DNA from: Salibaculum griseiflavum
GTDB taxonomy: Bacteria; Pseudomonadota; Alphaproteobacteria; Rhodobacterales; Rhodobacteraceae
Reading direction: 5' to 3'
NCBI RefSeq assembly: GCF_003129565.1
Contig: NZ_QETF01000003.1
Span: 202,360 to 266,359 of the forward strand
Length of the DNA: 64,000 nucleotides
The notes below the pieces were generated by a model, which did not search any database, was not told the DNA's origin, and saw nothing but the letters and a program-made list of their open reading frames with translations. Made by a program: the position numbers and the translations under genes. Shown here in pieces: positions 16,466 through 25,441 of this stretch; positions within the stretch are counted from its first letter, which is position 1; each line of letters begins with the position of its first letter.

Positions 16466-18148
16466 TCAGTCGTCGTCGCCTTTCAGCGCGGCGCCGAGGA
16501 TGTCGCCCAGCGACGCACCCGAATCCGAGGACCCGTACTGCTGGACGGCCTCTTTCTCTTCGGCGATCTCGCGCGCCTTGATGGACAGTCCAAGGCGGCG
16601 CGACTTGCTGTCGATATTGGTGACACGCACATCGACCTTGTCACCGACCTGGAAGCGCTCGGGGCGCTGCTCGGCACGGTCGCGGCTCAGGTCCGAACGA
16701 CGGATGAAGGATTTCATGCCCTCGTATTCGACCTCGATGCCGCCATCCTCGATCGAGGTGACCTCGACCGTGATGACAGAGCCGCGCTTGATGCCGCCGA
16801 TGGCCTCGGCATAGGGGTCACCGTCCAGCGCCTTGATCGAGAGCGAGATGCGCTCTTTCTCGACGTCCACCTCGGTGACCTTGGCTTTGACCATGTCGCC
16901 CTTGCGGTAGTTCTGGATGGCATCCTCGCCACGTTCGTCCCAGCTGAGGTCGGACAGGTGCACCATGCCGTCGATGTCGCCTTCCAGACCAATGAACAGA
17001 CCGAATTCGGTGATGTTCTTGACCTCGCCCTCGACCTCGGTGCCCTCGGGATGGGTTTCGGCAAAGACTTCCCAAGGGTTGCGCATGGTCTGCTTGAGGC
17101 CCAGCGACACGCGGCGCTTGGCTTCGTCGATCTCCAGAACCATGACTTCCACTTCCTGAGAGGTGGAGACGATCTTGCCCGGATGGACGTTCTTCTTGGT
17201 CCAGGACATTTCCGAAACGTGGACCAGGCCTTCGACACCCGGCTCAAGCTCAACGAACGCACCGTAGTCGGTGATGTTGGTCACGCGGCCGGTATGCACC
17301 GATTCCAGCGGGTACTTGGCGGCGACGGCATCCCACGGATCGTCCTGAAGCTGCTTCATGCCGAGGCTGATACGGTGGGTTTCCTTGTTGATCTTGATGA
17401 CCTGAACCTTGACGGTTTCGCCGATCGACAGGATCTCGGAGGGGTGGTTCACACGGCGCCATGCCATGTCGGTGACGTGCAGCAGGCCGTCGACACCGCC
17501 CAGGTCCACGAAGGCCCCGTATTCGGTGATGTTCTTGACGACACCGTCCACGGCCTGACCTTCGGCCAGCTTGCCGATGACCTCGGCGCGCTGTTCGGCG
17601 CGGCTCTCTTCGAGGATCGCGCGGCGCGAGACAACGATGTTGCCACGGCGACGGTCCATCTTGAGGATCTGGAAGGGCTGCTTGAGACCCATCAGCGGGC
17701 CGGCATCGCGCACGGGGCGCACATCGACCTGAGAGCCAGGCAGGAAGGCCACGGCGCCGCCAAGATCGACGGTGAAGCCGCCTTTGACACGACCGAAGAT
17801 GGCGCCTTCGACACGCTCTTCCGCGGCATAGGCTTTTTCGAGACGGTCCCAGGCCTCTTCGCGGCGGGCCATCTCGCGGGAAATCACGGCTTCGCCGCGG
17901 GCGTTCTCGGACGCGCGCAGGTAAACCTCGACCTCGTCGCCAACGGCGATTTCGGGGGCTTCACCGGGATTTGCGAATTCCTTGAGCTCGACGCGGCCTT
18001 CCATCTTGTAGCCGACATCGATGATGGCTTGTCCCGCCTCGATGGCGATGACCTTGCCTTTGACGACAGAGCCCTCTTCGGGGGTGTCCATTTCGAAGCT
18101 TTCGTTCAGGAGGGCTTCGAATTCCTCCATGGATGCGTTCTGAGCCAT
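16466..18148 (-). CDS. rpsA: 30S ribosomal protein S1
   Basis: A 560-residue protein with six S1 OB-fold repeats; for example, repeats with YGAFVDLGGVDGLLHVTDM, YGAFVELEPGVEGLVHVSEM and FGLFIGLEGDIDGMVHLSDL are plainly visible. It delivers mRNA to the 30S subunit. The C-terminus (SDSGASLGDILGAALKGDDD) is typical of alphaproteobacterial S1. The start is MAQNASMEEFEALL after a ribosome site (aaaggaaac). Confidence 0.97.
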   Translation of the reverse strand: MAQNASMEEFEALLNESFEMDTPEEGSVVKGKVIAIEAGQAIIDVGYKMEGRVELKEFANPGEAPEIAVGDEVEVYLRASENARGEAVISREMARREEAWDRLEKAYAAEERVEGAIFGRVKGGFTVDLGGAVAFLPGSQVDVRPVRDAGPLMGLKQPFQILKMDRRRGNIVVSRRAILEESRAEQRAEVIGKLAEGQAVDGVVKNITEYGAFVDLGGVDGLLHVTDMAWRRVNHPSEILSIGETVKVQVIKINKETHRISLGMKQLQDDPWDAVAAKYPLESVHTGRVTNITDYGAFVELEPGVEGLVHVSEMSWTKKNVHPGKIVSTSQEVEVMVLEIDEAKRRVSLGLKQTMRNPWEVFAETHPEGTEVEGEVKNITEFGLFIGLEGDIDGMVHLSDLSWDERGEDAIQNYRKGDMVKAKVTEVDVEKERISLSIKALDGDPYAEAIGGIKRGSVITVEVTSIEDGGIEVEYEGMKSFIRRSDLSRDRAEQRPERFQVGDKVDVRVTNIDSKSRRLGLSIKAREIAEEKEAVQQYGSSDSGASLGDILGAALKGDDD

Positions 18149-18299
18149 GTGGCGTCTGTTTCCTTTAGCGTCGTATTCCGGCCGCGCGGTTGTCTCCGCG
18201 GGTCTTGGGGTGAATTGGTCGAAACGATCAAAACGAAAGGAGGGCCGGATGATCCGACCCTGCTCGCCTTGCGGCTGTCCCGCCGCTTCAACAGGCGCG

Positions 18300-18328
18300 C
18301 GTATAGGGGATTATGGCGGCATAGGCAA
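18300..18328 (-). promoter_or_regulatory. Candidate sigma-70 promoter of rpsA
   Basis: On the minus strand TTGCCT and TATACG are separated by exactly 17 bases. They lie about 150 bases before the rpsA start, leaving a leader that could carry autoregulatory structure. The rest of the 330-base gap up to 18478 holds the hairpin repeats listed separately and no gene. Confidence 0.45.
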
Positions 18329-18375
18329 GGGGGCGGACGCCCTGACCGCTTCGTGTTCCCGCTCGCAAAACAGCC

Positions 18376-18409
18376 GGACCTTTTGCCGACCCTTTGGGTC
18401 GGATCAGCC
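18376..18409. repeat. Extragenic palindromic repeat, copy 1
   Basis: A 34-base unit contains CCGACCC TTT GGGTCGG, a 7-base stem with a 3-base loop. It is repeated with one mismatch 75 bases further on. See copy 2. Confidence 0.8.
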
Positions 18410-18437
18410 AAGTCCGGGGCTCCGCCCGCAAAGGCTT

Positions 18438-18484
18438 CGAAAGGTCCACTGGACCTTTCGCCGACCCTTTGGGTCGGATCAGCC
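18438..18484. repeat. Extragenic palindromic repeat, copy 2, with adjoining hairpin
   Basis: The second 34-base unit is at 18451-18484. It overlaps a further inverted repeat (CGAAAGGTCC / GGACCTTTCG) at 18438-18460. The unit runs over the stop codon of the ABC permease, so it supplies the last codons and a probable transcript-end hairpin. Confidence 0.75.
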
Positions 18485-19813
18485 TTTGCCCTTCCACGGC
18501 ACGAGCCACTTCTCGGCCTGCCGCATCAGCATGTCGATGCCGAAGCCGATCACCCCGATCAGGATGATGCCCATGATGACGATATCCGTGTTCTGGAATT
18601 TTGACGCGGTCATGATCATCATCCCCGCGCCCTTCTCCGCGGCCACCAGTTCGGCGGCCACGACCGTGCCCCAGCAGACGCCCATTGCGACACGGGCGGC
18701 GGTGAAGATTTCCGGCAGGGAATTGGGGATGATGACGTGGCGCATGATCTGCCACTTGCTTGCGCCCAGCGAATAGGCGGCGTGCACTTTCGAGATCCGC
18801 ACACCGCTGACCCCAGATCTTGCTCCGATCGCCATGATCCAAAGGGCGGCCAGGAACAAAAGGATGATCTTGCCCTCTTCGCCGATCCCCGCCCAGATGA
18901 TCACCAGCGGGATCAGCGCCAGGGGCGGCACGGGCCGCATGAATTCGACAATCGGGTCGAACCAGCCACGGAACCAGTCCGACAGGCCCATCGCGTAGCC
19001 CAGCGGAATGCCGACCATGGCACCGATCACGAAGCCTACGATGACACGGAAGAGCGAATAGCCCAGATGTTCGCCCAGGGTCGAATTGCGGAACCCTTCG
19101 GTCGAGATTTCCATGAGGCGCGACCAGACGTCTTCCGGCGGCGGAAGCCAGATCGGCTCCATCTGCCAGCCAGTCGCAGGCGTCACATTCAATGTCCCCC
19201 GCCCGGTGAGCGAGACCTCTCCGAAATCGACCGCAACGGGGCTGCCCGCCTCGATCGGCGTTCCGTTCACGGCGGTGATCATCGCCCCGTCATCGCGGGT
19301 GATCTCGTCATTGTCGTCCCACCGCATCAATTCGCTGCGGTAGGCCGCGACCACCATCGTGTCGTCCTTGGCGAACCCGTCGCCAAGCGGCATTTCGGGC
19401 GCGTCGACATCCTCGCCTACCGCATGGATGATGACCGAAACGGTGGCATCATCGGTGCTGCCGTCTTCGGCCATAGCGGTATAGGTGAAGCTGCTTTCGC
19501 CGGTATAGGCCCCCGGCGCATGCATGAAACCGGGCAGCAGTTTTGAGCCTGTAAAGGCCCCCCAGAGAACGAAAATGAGCACCACGGAAATGACCGAGGC
19601 GGCAAAGTTGGAATTTACCGCGCTCTCGTCCCCGAAGGTCACGGTCTTGAGCGAGCCGAAATCGCGCCGCGGGGTCAGGCCTCGCTTCACCGCCTTCCAG
19701 ACGACAAGCAGCAACAGGATCAGCAGCACATAGCCGAGGATGAAGGGCACGGCAGCGGCAAGCGTGGCCAGTATATTGCCCAGCTCACCGGCGAGATCGG
19801 AAAACAGTTCCAT
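18479..19813 (-). CDS. tauC: Taurine-type ABC transporter permease with periplasmic Ig/cadherin-like insertion
   Basis: At 444 residues this permease is far longer than the roughly 250-280 residues of TauC/SsuC. The standard part starts near residue 218 (PIWLPPPEDVWSRLMEI). It has several helices and the EAA loop AAYSLGASKWQIMRHVIIP that docks the ATPase. Before it come two extra helices (about 18-40 and 70-87) and a soluble stretch of about 130 residues. Residues 103-132 (GESSFTYTAMAEDGSTDDAT...) look like the FTYT...DG...ATV pattern of bacterial Ig/cadherin-like repeats. That segment is predicted periplasmic. The start overlaps the tauB stop by one base. Confidence 0.85.
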   Translation of the reverse strand: MELFSDLAGELGNILATLAAAVPFILGYVLLILLLLVVWKAVKRGLTPRRDFGSLKTVTFGDESAVNSNFAASVISVVLIFVLWGAFTGSKLLPGFMHAPGAYTGESSFTYTAMAEDGSTDDATVSVIIHAVGEDVDAPEMPLGDGFAKDDTMVVAAYRSELMRWDDNDEITRDDGAMITAVNGTPIEAGSPVAVDFGEVSLTGRGTLNVTPATGWQMEPIWLPPPEDVWSRLMEISTEGFRNSTLGEHLGYSLFRVIVGFVIGAMVGIPLGYAMGLSDWFRGWFDPIVEFMRPVPPLALIPLVIIWAGIGEEGKIILLFLAALWIMAIGARSGVSGVRISKVHAAYSLGASKWQIMRHVIIPNSLPEIFTAARVAMGVCWGTVVAAELVAAEKGAGMMIMTASKFQNTDIVIMGIILIGVIGFGIDMLMRQAEKWLVPWKGKG

Positions 19814-20616
19814 TACGATGCCTCCTGCCGGCCCATGATTTCCTCTTCCATGTCCCAGATCATGGAGAGGATTTCTTCCCGGCGTTCGCCGAATTCAGGG
19901 TGTTTCTTGACCTCGCGCAGGTCCGCGCCAACGCCGAGATCGGCAAATGGCAGGCGGTATTCCTTGTGAATGCGTCCCGGTCGCGGCGCCATGACGATCA
20001 GCCGCTCACCCAGCAACAAGGCCTCTTCGACCGAGTGGGTGATCAGGATGATTGTCTTGCCGGTTTCCTTCCACAGCTTGAGCACCAGCCCCTGCATCTT
20101 TTCGCGGGTCAGCGCATCAAGCGCCCCCAGCGGTTCGTCCATCAGGATCACGTCCGGATCATTGGCAAGGCAGCGGGCCAGGGCCACCCGTTGCTGCATG
20201 CCGCCTGATAATTCGTATATCGCCTTTTCCTTGAACTCCTGAAGTCCGACCACGTCCAGCAGATGGTCGACATTGTCCATGTATTGCGACGGCTTCTGCC
20301 CTGCCATGCGGGGGCCAAAGCTGACGTTTTCGCGCACGCTCATCCATTCGAACAGGGCGCCCTGCTGAAACACCATGCCGCGTTCCGCATCGGGGCCGGT
20401 CACGACATGACCATTCATGCGCGTCTGACCCTCGGTCGGGGCAAGGAACCCGGCGAGGATATTCAGAAGCGTGGTCTTGCCGCAGCCCGACGGGCCGAGC
20501 ACGCTCATCAATTCGCCCTGTTTCAGTTCCAGGCTGACATCCTTGAGTGCCTGCACCGAGCTGCCGTTGGGCAGGTCGAAACGCATGGAAATGTTTTCGA
20601 TATGAAGTCCCGACAT
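19813..20616 (-). CDS. tauB: Taurine-type ABC transporter ATP-binding protein
   Basis: A 267-residue ABC ATPase. Motifs in order are Walker A GPSGCGKTT, the Q-loop in GMVFQQGALFEW, the signature LSGGMQQRVALARCLA, Walker B VILMDEPLGALD and the switch His in ILITHSVEEAL. This is the nitrate/sulfonate/taurine subfamily. The start is the ATG giving MSGLHIENISMRF with a GGGGAC-like ribosome site; an upstream in-frame Met would add a poorly conserved leader. Its stop overlaps the tauC start. Confidence 0.92.
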   Translation of the reverse strand: MSGLHIENISMRFDLPNGSSVQALKDVSLELKQGELMSVLGPSGCGKTTLLNILAGFLAPTEGQTRMNGHVVTGPDAERGMVFQQGALFEWMSVRENVSFGPRMAGQKPSQYMDNVDHLLDVVGLQEFKEKAIYELSGGMQQRVALARCLANDPDVILMDEPLGALDALTREKMQGLVLKLWKETGKTIILITHSVEEALLLGERLIVMAPRPGRIHKEYRLPFADLGVGADLREVKKHPEFGERREEILSMIWDMEEEIMGRQEAS

Positions 20617-20641
20617 GCTGTCCCCACGCCTTTTTGTATTG

Positions 20642-20700
20642 GACATCCCGGTCGGTCTCGCCGGGCCGGGATGTCGAAAGGGCCGCCAGATCGGCGGCCC
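20642..20700 (-). promoter_or_regulatory. Two tandem hairpins between tauA and tauB
   Basis: A 10-base stem (GACATCCCGG / CCGGGATGTC) lies at 20642-20675 and an 8-base stem (GGGCCGCC / GGCGGCCC) at 20680-20700. They follow the binding-protein gene and have little T-run. This is the usual place for structures that protect the upstream message and keep the binding protein in excess over the membrane parts. Confidence 0.6.
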
Positions 20701-20709
20701 GATCGGCGA

Positions 20710-21720
20710 TCACATCTCGGCGGCAGCCTGAAGCGGGCCGGTATTGATGTTGTCTTCGTAGGTATCGAGCGAGGCGTCGATCGAGCCGGCCTCGACAAAG
20801 ACGTCCGCGACGCCCTTGAGGAAAGTCGTGGCGTTGCCGCCAAGCCATGCCTGCGACAACTGCGTGTCCACATCCGGGAAGACGAATGTGCTGAGCGTGT
20901 CGGCGGTGGCGTCCTCGTCCATACCGGCATCCTGCGCGATCACCGGCAACATCATGTCGGTGTTTTCGCCCGAGTTCCACATGGCGTTGGCCTCGGCTGT
21001 CACGCCAAGGAAAGCCGAAACGAGATCCGGGTTCTCGGCAACGAAATCGGCCGGGGCCGACGTCACGTCGAAGACCAGAATGCCAAGTTCGGTCTTTTCG
21101 TCGCCAGTCAGTAGGACATTGCCGTATTCCTTGGCCCGGCGCAGGGACCCGCCCCAGCCGCAGAACAGGTCGACCGAGCCCTGTGCGATCGCGGCAGCCC
21201 CATCCGGCGGCGCCATGTCGACGATTTCCATGGTGCTGATATCCACGCCGAAATGGTCCATCTGGCGCAGGAAGCCATAATGCGCCGCAGTGCCGAGCGG
21301 TACGGCTGCTTTCTTGCCGGCCAGATCGCCGGCATTGGAGGCGTCGATTTCAAGATCGGACCGGGCGACACAGTTGTCGTTATCCGCATAGGACACGGCA
21401 ACGTCGAGCATCTGCAGGTCCTGGCCTGCGCTGGTGGCGACCACGAAAGGCGGCACACCCTGGCTGACCGCCAGTTGCACGTCGCCCGAGGCCATGGCGG
21501 CGCTCATGGCGGTCCCGGTGTCGAAGCTGACCCAGTTGATATCGACGCCCAGCGCGTCTTCATACATGCCTTCGACCTTGGCATACTGGAACGGCATCGG
21601 CCATTCGAGGAAATAGGCCACGGTGATTTCGTCCAGATGTGCCTCGGCCACGGCGGAACCGGCGCTGGCCAGAAGGGCCATACCGGCGGCGGCGCCGGCG
21701 AGTTTTGTCTTGAGCTTCAT
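20710..21720 (-). CDS. tauA: Taurine-type ABC transporter substrate-binding protein
   Basis: A 336-residue periplasmic protein with a signal peptide (residues 1-25, ending GSAVAEA). It has the two-lobe NMT1/TauA-like fold: TVAYFLEWPMPFQYAK, then VNWVSFDTGTAMSAAMASGDVQ and AVSQGVPPFVVATSAGQ. These features match TauA proteins of Rhodobacterales. Taurine, or another sulfonate, is the likely ligand. The gene is first in a tauA-tauB-tauC order. Confidence 0.88.
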   Translation of the reverse strand: MKLKTKLAGAAAGMALLASAGSAVAEAHLDEITVAYFLEWPMPFQYAKVEGMYEDALGVDINWVSFDTGTAMSAAMASGDVQLAVSQGVPPFVVATSAGQDLQMLDVAVSYADNDNCVARSDLEIDASNAGDLAGKKAAVPLGTAAHYGFLRQMDHFGVDISTMEIVDMAPPDGAAAIAQGSVDLFCGWGGSLRRAKEYGNVLLTGDEKTELGILVFDVTSAPADFVAENPDLVSAFLGVTAEANAMWNSGENTDMMLPVIAQDAGMDEDATADTLSTFVFPDVDTQLSQAWLGGNATTFLKGVADVFVEAGSIDASLDTYEDNINTGPLQAAAEM

Positions 21721-21919
21721 GTTATCGTTTCTCCCAGTTGCTATCGGACGCGAATTCTATGTGTCGCGTCTTCTGGTGATGGCGCACACAAACCCGCGCA
21801 CCGTCACATCAAATGGTGGTCCAGAACGCCCCCGCCGATCAATGATTTTCATGCGATAATCGCGATTTGGCGGGGGCCGAGCGGACGAGTGCCGCGTAAC
21901 TGCGCAAAACCCCAAAATG

Positions 21920-21959
21920 CCGAGGGAAAACTGTGCTGACCCAAGGGAAAGCAGTGTTG
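21920..21959. repeat. Imperfect tandem direct repeat upstream of tauA
   Basis: Two 19-base units starting CCGAGGGAAAACTGTGCTG and CCAAGGGAAAGCAGTGTTG match at 15 of 19 positions with a period of 21 bases (two helical turns). They lie about 200-240 bases upstream of tauA in a 278-base gap without genes. They may be an activator site. Confidence 0.35.
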
Positions 21960-21998
21960 CGCCCCGGCGCTGGATATACCAAACGCGTATTTTTGGAC

Positions 21999-22607
21999 TT
22001 ACGCCCGCGCAGAGTCCACGGCAGAGATCGCACAGGCAACGGCCTGGTCTATCGTCATATCCGACGTATCGATCCGAACTGCGTCCTTCGCCGGCTTCAA
22101 CGGGGCTGTGGCGCGCTCGGAATCCCGCGCATCCCGCGCCCGAACATCGGCCAGAACCCCTTCAAATTCGGCCTCGTGCCCGCTCTCTTTCAGCTCCTTG
22201 AACCGCCTCTCGGCGCGACATTCCGCACTGGCTGTCACAAAGAGCTTCACCTCGGCCTCGGGGCAGATCACCGTGCCAATATCGCGCCCGTCCAGAACCG
22301 CGCCACCGGCGCGCCGGGCAAAGGCCCTCTGGAAATCCACCAAGGCTTCGCGAACATCCGCGATCACGGCCACCCTGCTGGCCGCCTGCGCCACCGCAGG
22401 GGTCCGCAGGCCAGGGGCGTCCAGGTCCTCGGCGCGTAATGCCCGCGCGGCCGCGACCGGCTCTTCGCCCTCCAGCACGCGTTTGCCGACCGCGCGATAG
22501 AGCAGCCCCGTATCCAGGTGAGCCAGGCCGAAATGCGCGGCCACCGCACGCGACACCGTTCCTTTTCCGGCAGCGGCAGGGCCATCTATGGCGACGGTGA
22601 AACTCAT
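21999..22607 (-). CDS. cmk: Cytidylate kinase
   Basis: A 202-residue (d)CMP kinase. The P-loop is [10 protein letters not shown] at the N-terminus, and the CMP-binding [10 protein letters not shown] and [12 protein letters not shown] segments are present. The lid region has [17 protein letters not shown]. The start MSFTVAID fits the family; six extra upstream residues in frame do not. It begins four bases inside the preceding membrane-protein gene (ATGA overlap) and follows aroA, a common order. Confidence 0.95.
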   Translation of the reverse strand: MSFTVAIDGPAAAGKGTVSRAVAAHFGLAHLDTGLLYRAVGKRVLEGEEPVAAARALRAEDLDAPGLRTPAVAQAASRVAVIADVREALVDFQRAFARRAGGAVLDGRDIGTVICPEAEVKLFVTASAECRAERRFKELKESGHEAEFEGVLADVRARDARDSERATAPLKPAKDAVRIDTSDMTIDQAVACAISAVDSARA

Positions 22608-23083
22608 GCGGTGCGCCTCCTCCATTGCACGATCAAGACAAGCACGGTCAGGTAGAGCGATGCAAATTTCGCCTTGGTCAGGGACGAGGCCGCCGCCACC
22701 GCGCCCGGCTCCAGTATATCAACGAATACCGCCCGATAGATCGCGGCGTTCTCGGCCAGGTCGATGATCGCATAGAGCACCGCCAACCCGGCGATCACGA
22801 ACCGCAACGGACCATCGCGCCACCCCATCACGGCCAGCCACAGCGCCAGTGCGACGATAAAGACCCTGTCCCACATGGTCAGAAGTGCGGCGTAACTGTC
22901 GCGTGCCGGTTCAGTGAGCGCCGTGACGAAGGGGGCGATGGCAGCCGCGTCATATCCCAGCAGGCGAAAATCCGGAGGGAAATGGTCCTGAGCGCCCGGG
23001 ATGATCGTGAAATACAGCATCATGCCCATGATCAGGTAGCTCACCAGGGCCAGGCCGCCGGTTATGCGCAGCGCCAGCCGCAT
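22604..23083 (-). CDS. Small membrane protein of unknown function
   Basis: A 159-residue protein with four hydrophobic helices (about 7-29, 68-88, 92-112 and 134-153). It has no family I recognise. It lies directly after aroA (adjacent stop and start) and overlaps cmk by four bases, so it is part of the aroA-cmk operon. Confidence 0.65.
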   Translation of the reverse strand: MRLALRITGGLALVSYLIMGMMLYFTIIPGAQDHFPPDFRLLGYDAAAIAPFVTALTEPARDSYAALLTMWDRVFIVALALWLAVMGWRDGPLRFVIAGLAVLYAIIDLAENAAIYRAVFVDILEPGAVAAASSLTKAKFASLYLTVLVLIVQWRRRTA

Positions 23084-24433
23084 TCAGTTCGACCGGGTAA
23101 GGCCCGCGCCCAGTCCGGTCATCAGCTCTTCGAAGATCGGAAAGGAGGTCGCGATCGGGCCACCATCATCCACACGCATGGGGCTTTGCGTCGCCAACCC
23201 CATCACCAGAAAGGACATGGCGATACGGTGGTCCAGCCGGCTTTCGACAGTTACACCGCCGGGCACATCACCATGGCCACGGCCATGAACCACCCACCAG
23301 TCTTCGCCCTCTTCGACCTCGATGCCGGCTGCGCGCAAGCCCTTGGCCATGGCGTCGATCCGATCACATTCCTTGACGCGCAGTTCCTTGACGCCACGCA
23401 TCTCGGTCCGGCCCTTGGCAAAGGCCGCCACGACCGACAGCACCGGATATTCGTCGATCATGCTGGCGGCCCGCTCCGGCGGCACCGCGATGCCTTCCAT
23501 CTCGGGCGAGAACCGGGCACGCAGGTCGGCCACCGGCTCGCCGCCTTCCTCGCGCATGTTCTCGAAGGTCAGGTCGGCCCCCATCTCCTGCAAGGTGTAG
23601 AAAAGGCCGGCGCGGGTCGGGTTCAACCCGATATTGGGCACCAGCACATCCGAACCTTCGACAAGCAGCGCCGCACAAACCGGAAACGCAGCCGAGGACG
23701 GGTCGCGCGGAACGATGATGGTCTGCGGCACCAGCTCCGGCTGACCGTTCAGGGTAATAACCCGACCCTCTTCGGTTTCTTCAACCGACAATTCGGCCCC
23801 GAACCCCGCCAGCATCCGCTCCGTATGATCGCGGGTCGCTTCCTTCTCGATCACCACCGTTTCACCAGGCGCGTTCAAACCGGCCAGCAGAACCGCCGAC
23901 TTCACCTGTGCCGAGGGCACGGGCACTGTATAACGCACGGGCACCGGGTCCGAGGCACCCACGATGGTCATCGGCAGCCGCCCGCCGTCGCGCCCGAACG
24001 CCTGCGCCCCGAACAACGCCAGCGGGTCGGTCACCCGGCCCATCGGCCGCGCATTCAAGGAGGCATCACCGGTAAAGGTCGCGGTGATCGGGCTGGTGGC
24101 CATGGCCCCCATGATCAACCGCACGCCCGTGCCGGAATTGCCGCAATCGATCACCTGGTCCGGCTCGGCAAAGCCGCCGACCCCGACACCATGCACAGTC
24201 CATTCGCCACCGCCGTGATCCGTCACTTCGGCGCCGAAGGCCCGCATGGCCTTGCCGGTATCCAGAACGTCCTGACCTTCCAGCAAGCCGGTGATCCGGG
24301 TCTCGCCCACGCTCAGCGCCCCGAGGATCAGCGACCGGTGAGAGATCGACTTGTCGCCCGGCACATGCGCCTCGCCTGTCAGGGGTCCGCCCTTGCGGGA
24401 GGTCATCGGGATAGGGTCACCATGGCTCGACAT
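23084..24433 (-). CDS. aroA: 3-phosphoshikimate 1-carboxyvinyltransferase (EPSP synthase)
   Basis: A 449-residue shikimate-pathway enzyme that joins PEP and shikimate 3-phosphate. Motifs are [15 protein letters not shown] near the N-terminus, [42 protein letters not shown] and [16 protein letters not shown] with the catalytic Asp and Glu. The residue before the Thr in GNSGTG is Ser and position 100-region sequence is SGTGVR, where class II enzymes carry Ala. The start is the ATG of [16 protein letters not shown]. Confidence 0.95.
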   Translation of the reverse strand: MSSHGDPIPMTSRKGGPLTGEAHVPGDKSISHRSLILGALSVGETRITGLLEGQDVLDTGKAMRAFGAEVTDHGGGEWTVHGVGVGGFAEPDQVIDCGNSGTGVRLIMGAMATSPITATFTGDASLNARPMGRVTDPLALFGAQAFGRDGGRLPMTIVGASDPVPVRYTVPVPSAQVKSAVLLAGLNAPGETVVIEKEATRDHTERMLAGFGAELSVEETEEGRVITLNGQPELVPQTIIVPRDPSSAAFPVCAALLVEGSDVLVPNIGLNPTRAGLFYTLQEMGADLTFENMREEGGEPVADLRARFSPEMEGIAVPPERAASMIDEYPVLSVVAAFAKGRTEMRGVKELRVKECDRIDAMAKGLRAAGIEVEEGEDWWVVHGRGHGDVPGGVTVESRLDHRIAMSFLVMGLATQSPMRVDDGGPIATSFPIFEELMTGLGAGLTRSN

Positions 24434-24502
24434 GTCAGTCTCCGAAATTCCTGTCCGCAGCCTGATAAACCGGCCCGCCGTTAGCGTCCACACCATGTGC
24501 TT

Positions 24503-24574
24503 CTTTGGGTCGAAAATACCGCGGGGGAGGCCGCGCGCGCTGCGCGCGGTCGGGGGCAGCGCCCCCTGCCCCGG
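24503..24574 (-). repeat. Double-hairpin extragenic element after trmB
   Basis: On the minus strand, GGGGGC AGC/GCT GCCCCC and a second GCGCGC-rich stem are followed by CCTCCCCCGCGGTATTTTCG. The order matches an intergenic hairpin plus GGTATTTT tail that recurs in Rhodobacteraceae genomes (recalled from memory). It probably acts as the trmB terminator. Confidence 0.6.
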
Positions 24575-25285
24575 TTAGAGCTTGCGAAAGGTCAGGTAAT
24601 GCGGCACCCGGCCCTCGCGCAGGGCCTTCTGCTCGTAGCGGGTCGACAGCCAGTCATCCCATGGCGCGCGCCAATCCTGCGGCCCCTCGGCCAACCACTC
24701 GAAGCCATGGCGCGGGACCTGTTCCAGCGTCTGCCGCACGTAGTCGGGAATGTCCGTGGCCACGCGAAACTCGGCCCCCGGCTTGACCACCCGTGCCAGC
24801 GCTTCCAGGTATTCCGGCGTCACGAAACGGCGACGGTGATGCCGCTTCTTGGGCCAAGGGTCGGGATAAAGCAGGAAGGCCTTGGAAATAGAGGCCTCGG
24901 GCAGCACGTCGAACAGGTCGCGCACATCGCCGGGATGCACGGCCAGGTTTTCCACGCCCGCCTTGCGGATCTTGCCCAGAAGCATGGCGACCCCGTTGAT
25001 ATAGGGCTCGCACCCGATGATGCCGATACCGGGGTTTTCGGCGGCCTGGTGCACAAGATGCTCACCACCACCGAACCCGATTTCGAGCCATACATCCTTC
25101 CCACCGAACAGCGCCTCAAGGTCCAGCGGGCTGCGGTCGGGGTTCTTATCCCAATCCACGGCGCCTGGGGACAGTTTCGCCAGATCCTCGTCAAGATAGG
25201 CCTGCTGGCTGTCTCGCAGTCCTTTGCCCTTGATCCGGCCATAGAAATTGCGCCACGGCGCCTTTGGGTGCTTCTGGTCACTCAT
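24575..25285 (-). CDS. trmB: tRNA (guanosine(46)-N7)-methyltransferase
   Basis: This 236-residue enzyme methylates G46 in the tRNA variable loop using SAM. The SAM loop is EIGFGGGEHLVHQA, and the family signature LYPDPWPKKRHHRRRF is present, followed by the C-terminal WRAPWDDWLSTRYEQKAL. It lies between metK and aroA on the same strand, an order seen in related genomes. Confidence 0.95.
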   Translation of the reverse strand: MSDQKHPKAPWRNFYGRIKGKGLRDSQQAYLDEDLAKLSPGAVDWDKNPDRSPLDLEALFGGKDVWLEIGFGGGEHLVHQAAENPGIGIIGCEPYINGVAMLLGKIRKAGVENLAVHPGDVRDLFDVLPEASISKAFLLYPDPWPKKRHHRRRFVTPEYLEALARVVKPGAEFRVATDIPDYVRQTLEQVPRHGFEWLAEGPQDWRAPWDDWLSTRYEQKALREGRVPHYLTFRKL

Positions 25286-25441
25286 GGGCGGCTCTTAGCC
25301 GCGTGGCGGGAAATGCGCAACGTCGGGCGGCATCAATCCCGATTGTGCATCAACGCACTTCATTTGATATTTTTTGCTGGATTGTGAGTTTGGCCGAGAA
25401 GGCCGAAACAACCGCCATATCGTTTACAAAGGAAAAGGCAG

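Noticed and set aside
16295..18604. Very long open frame on the plus strand (769 residues)
   Set aside because: It is antisense to rpsA, whose six S1 repeats and downstream terminator are unmistakable. High GC makes long shadow frames.
22625..24484. Plus-strand frame of 619 residues
   Set aside because: It is antisense to aroA and the adjacent membrane gene, with His/Arg/Gln-rich composition typical of a shadow frame.
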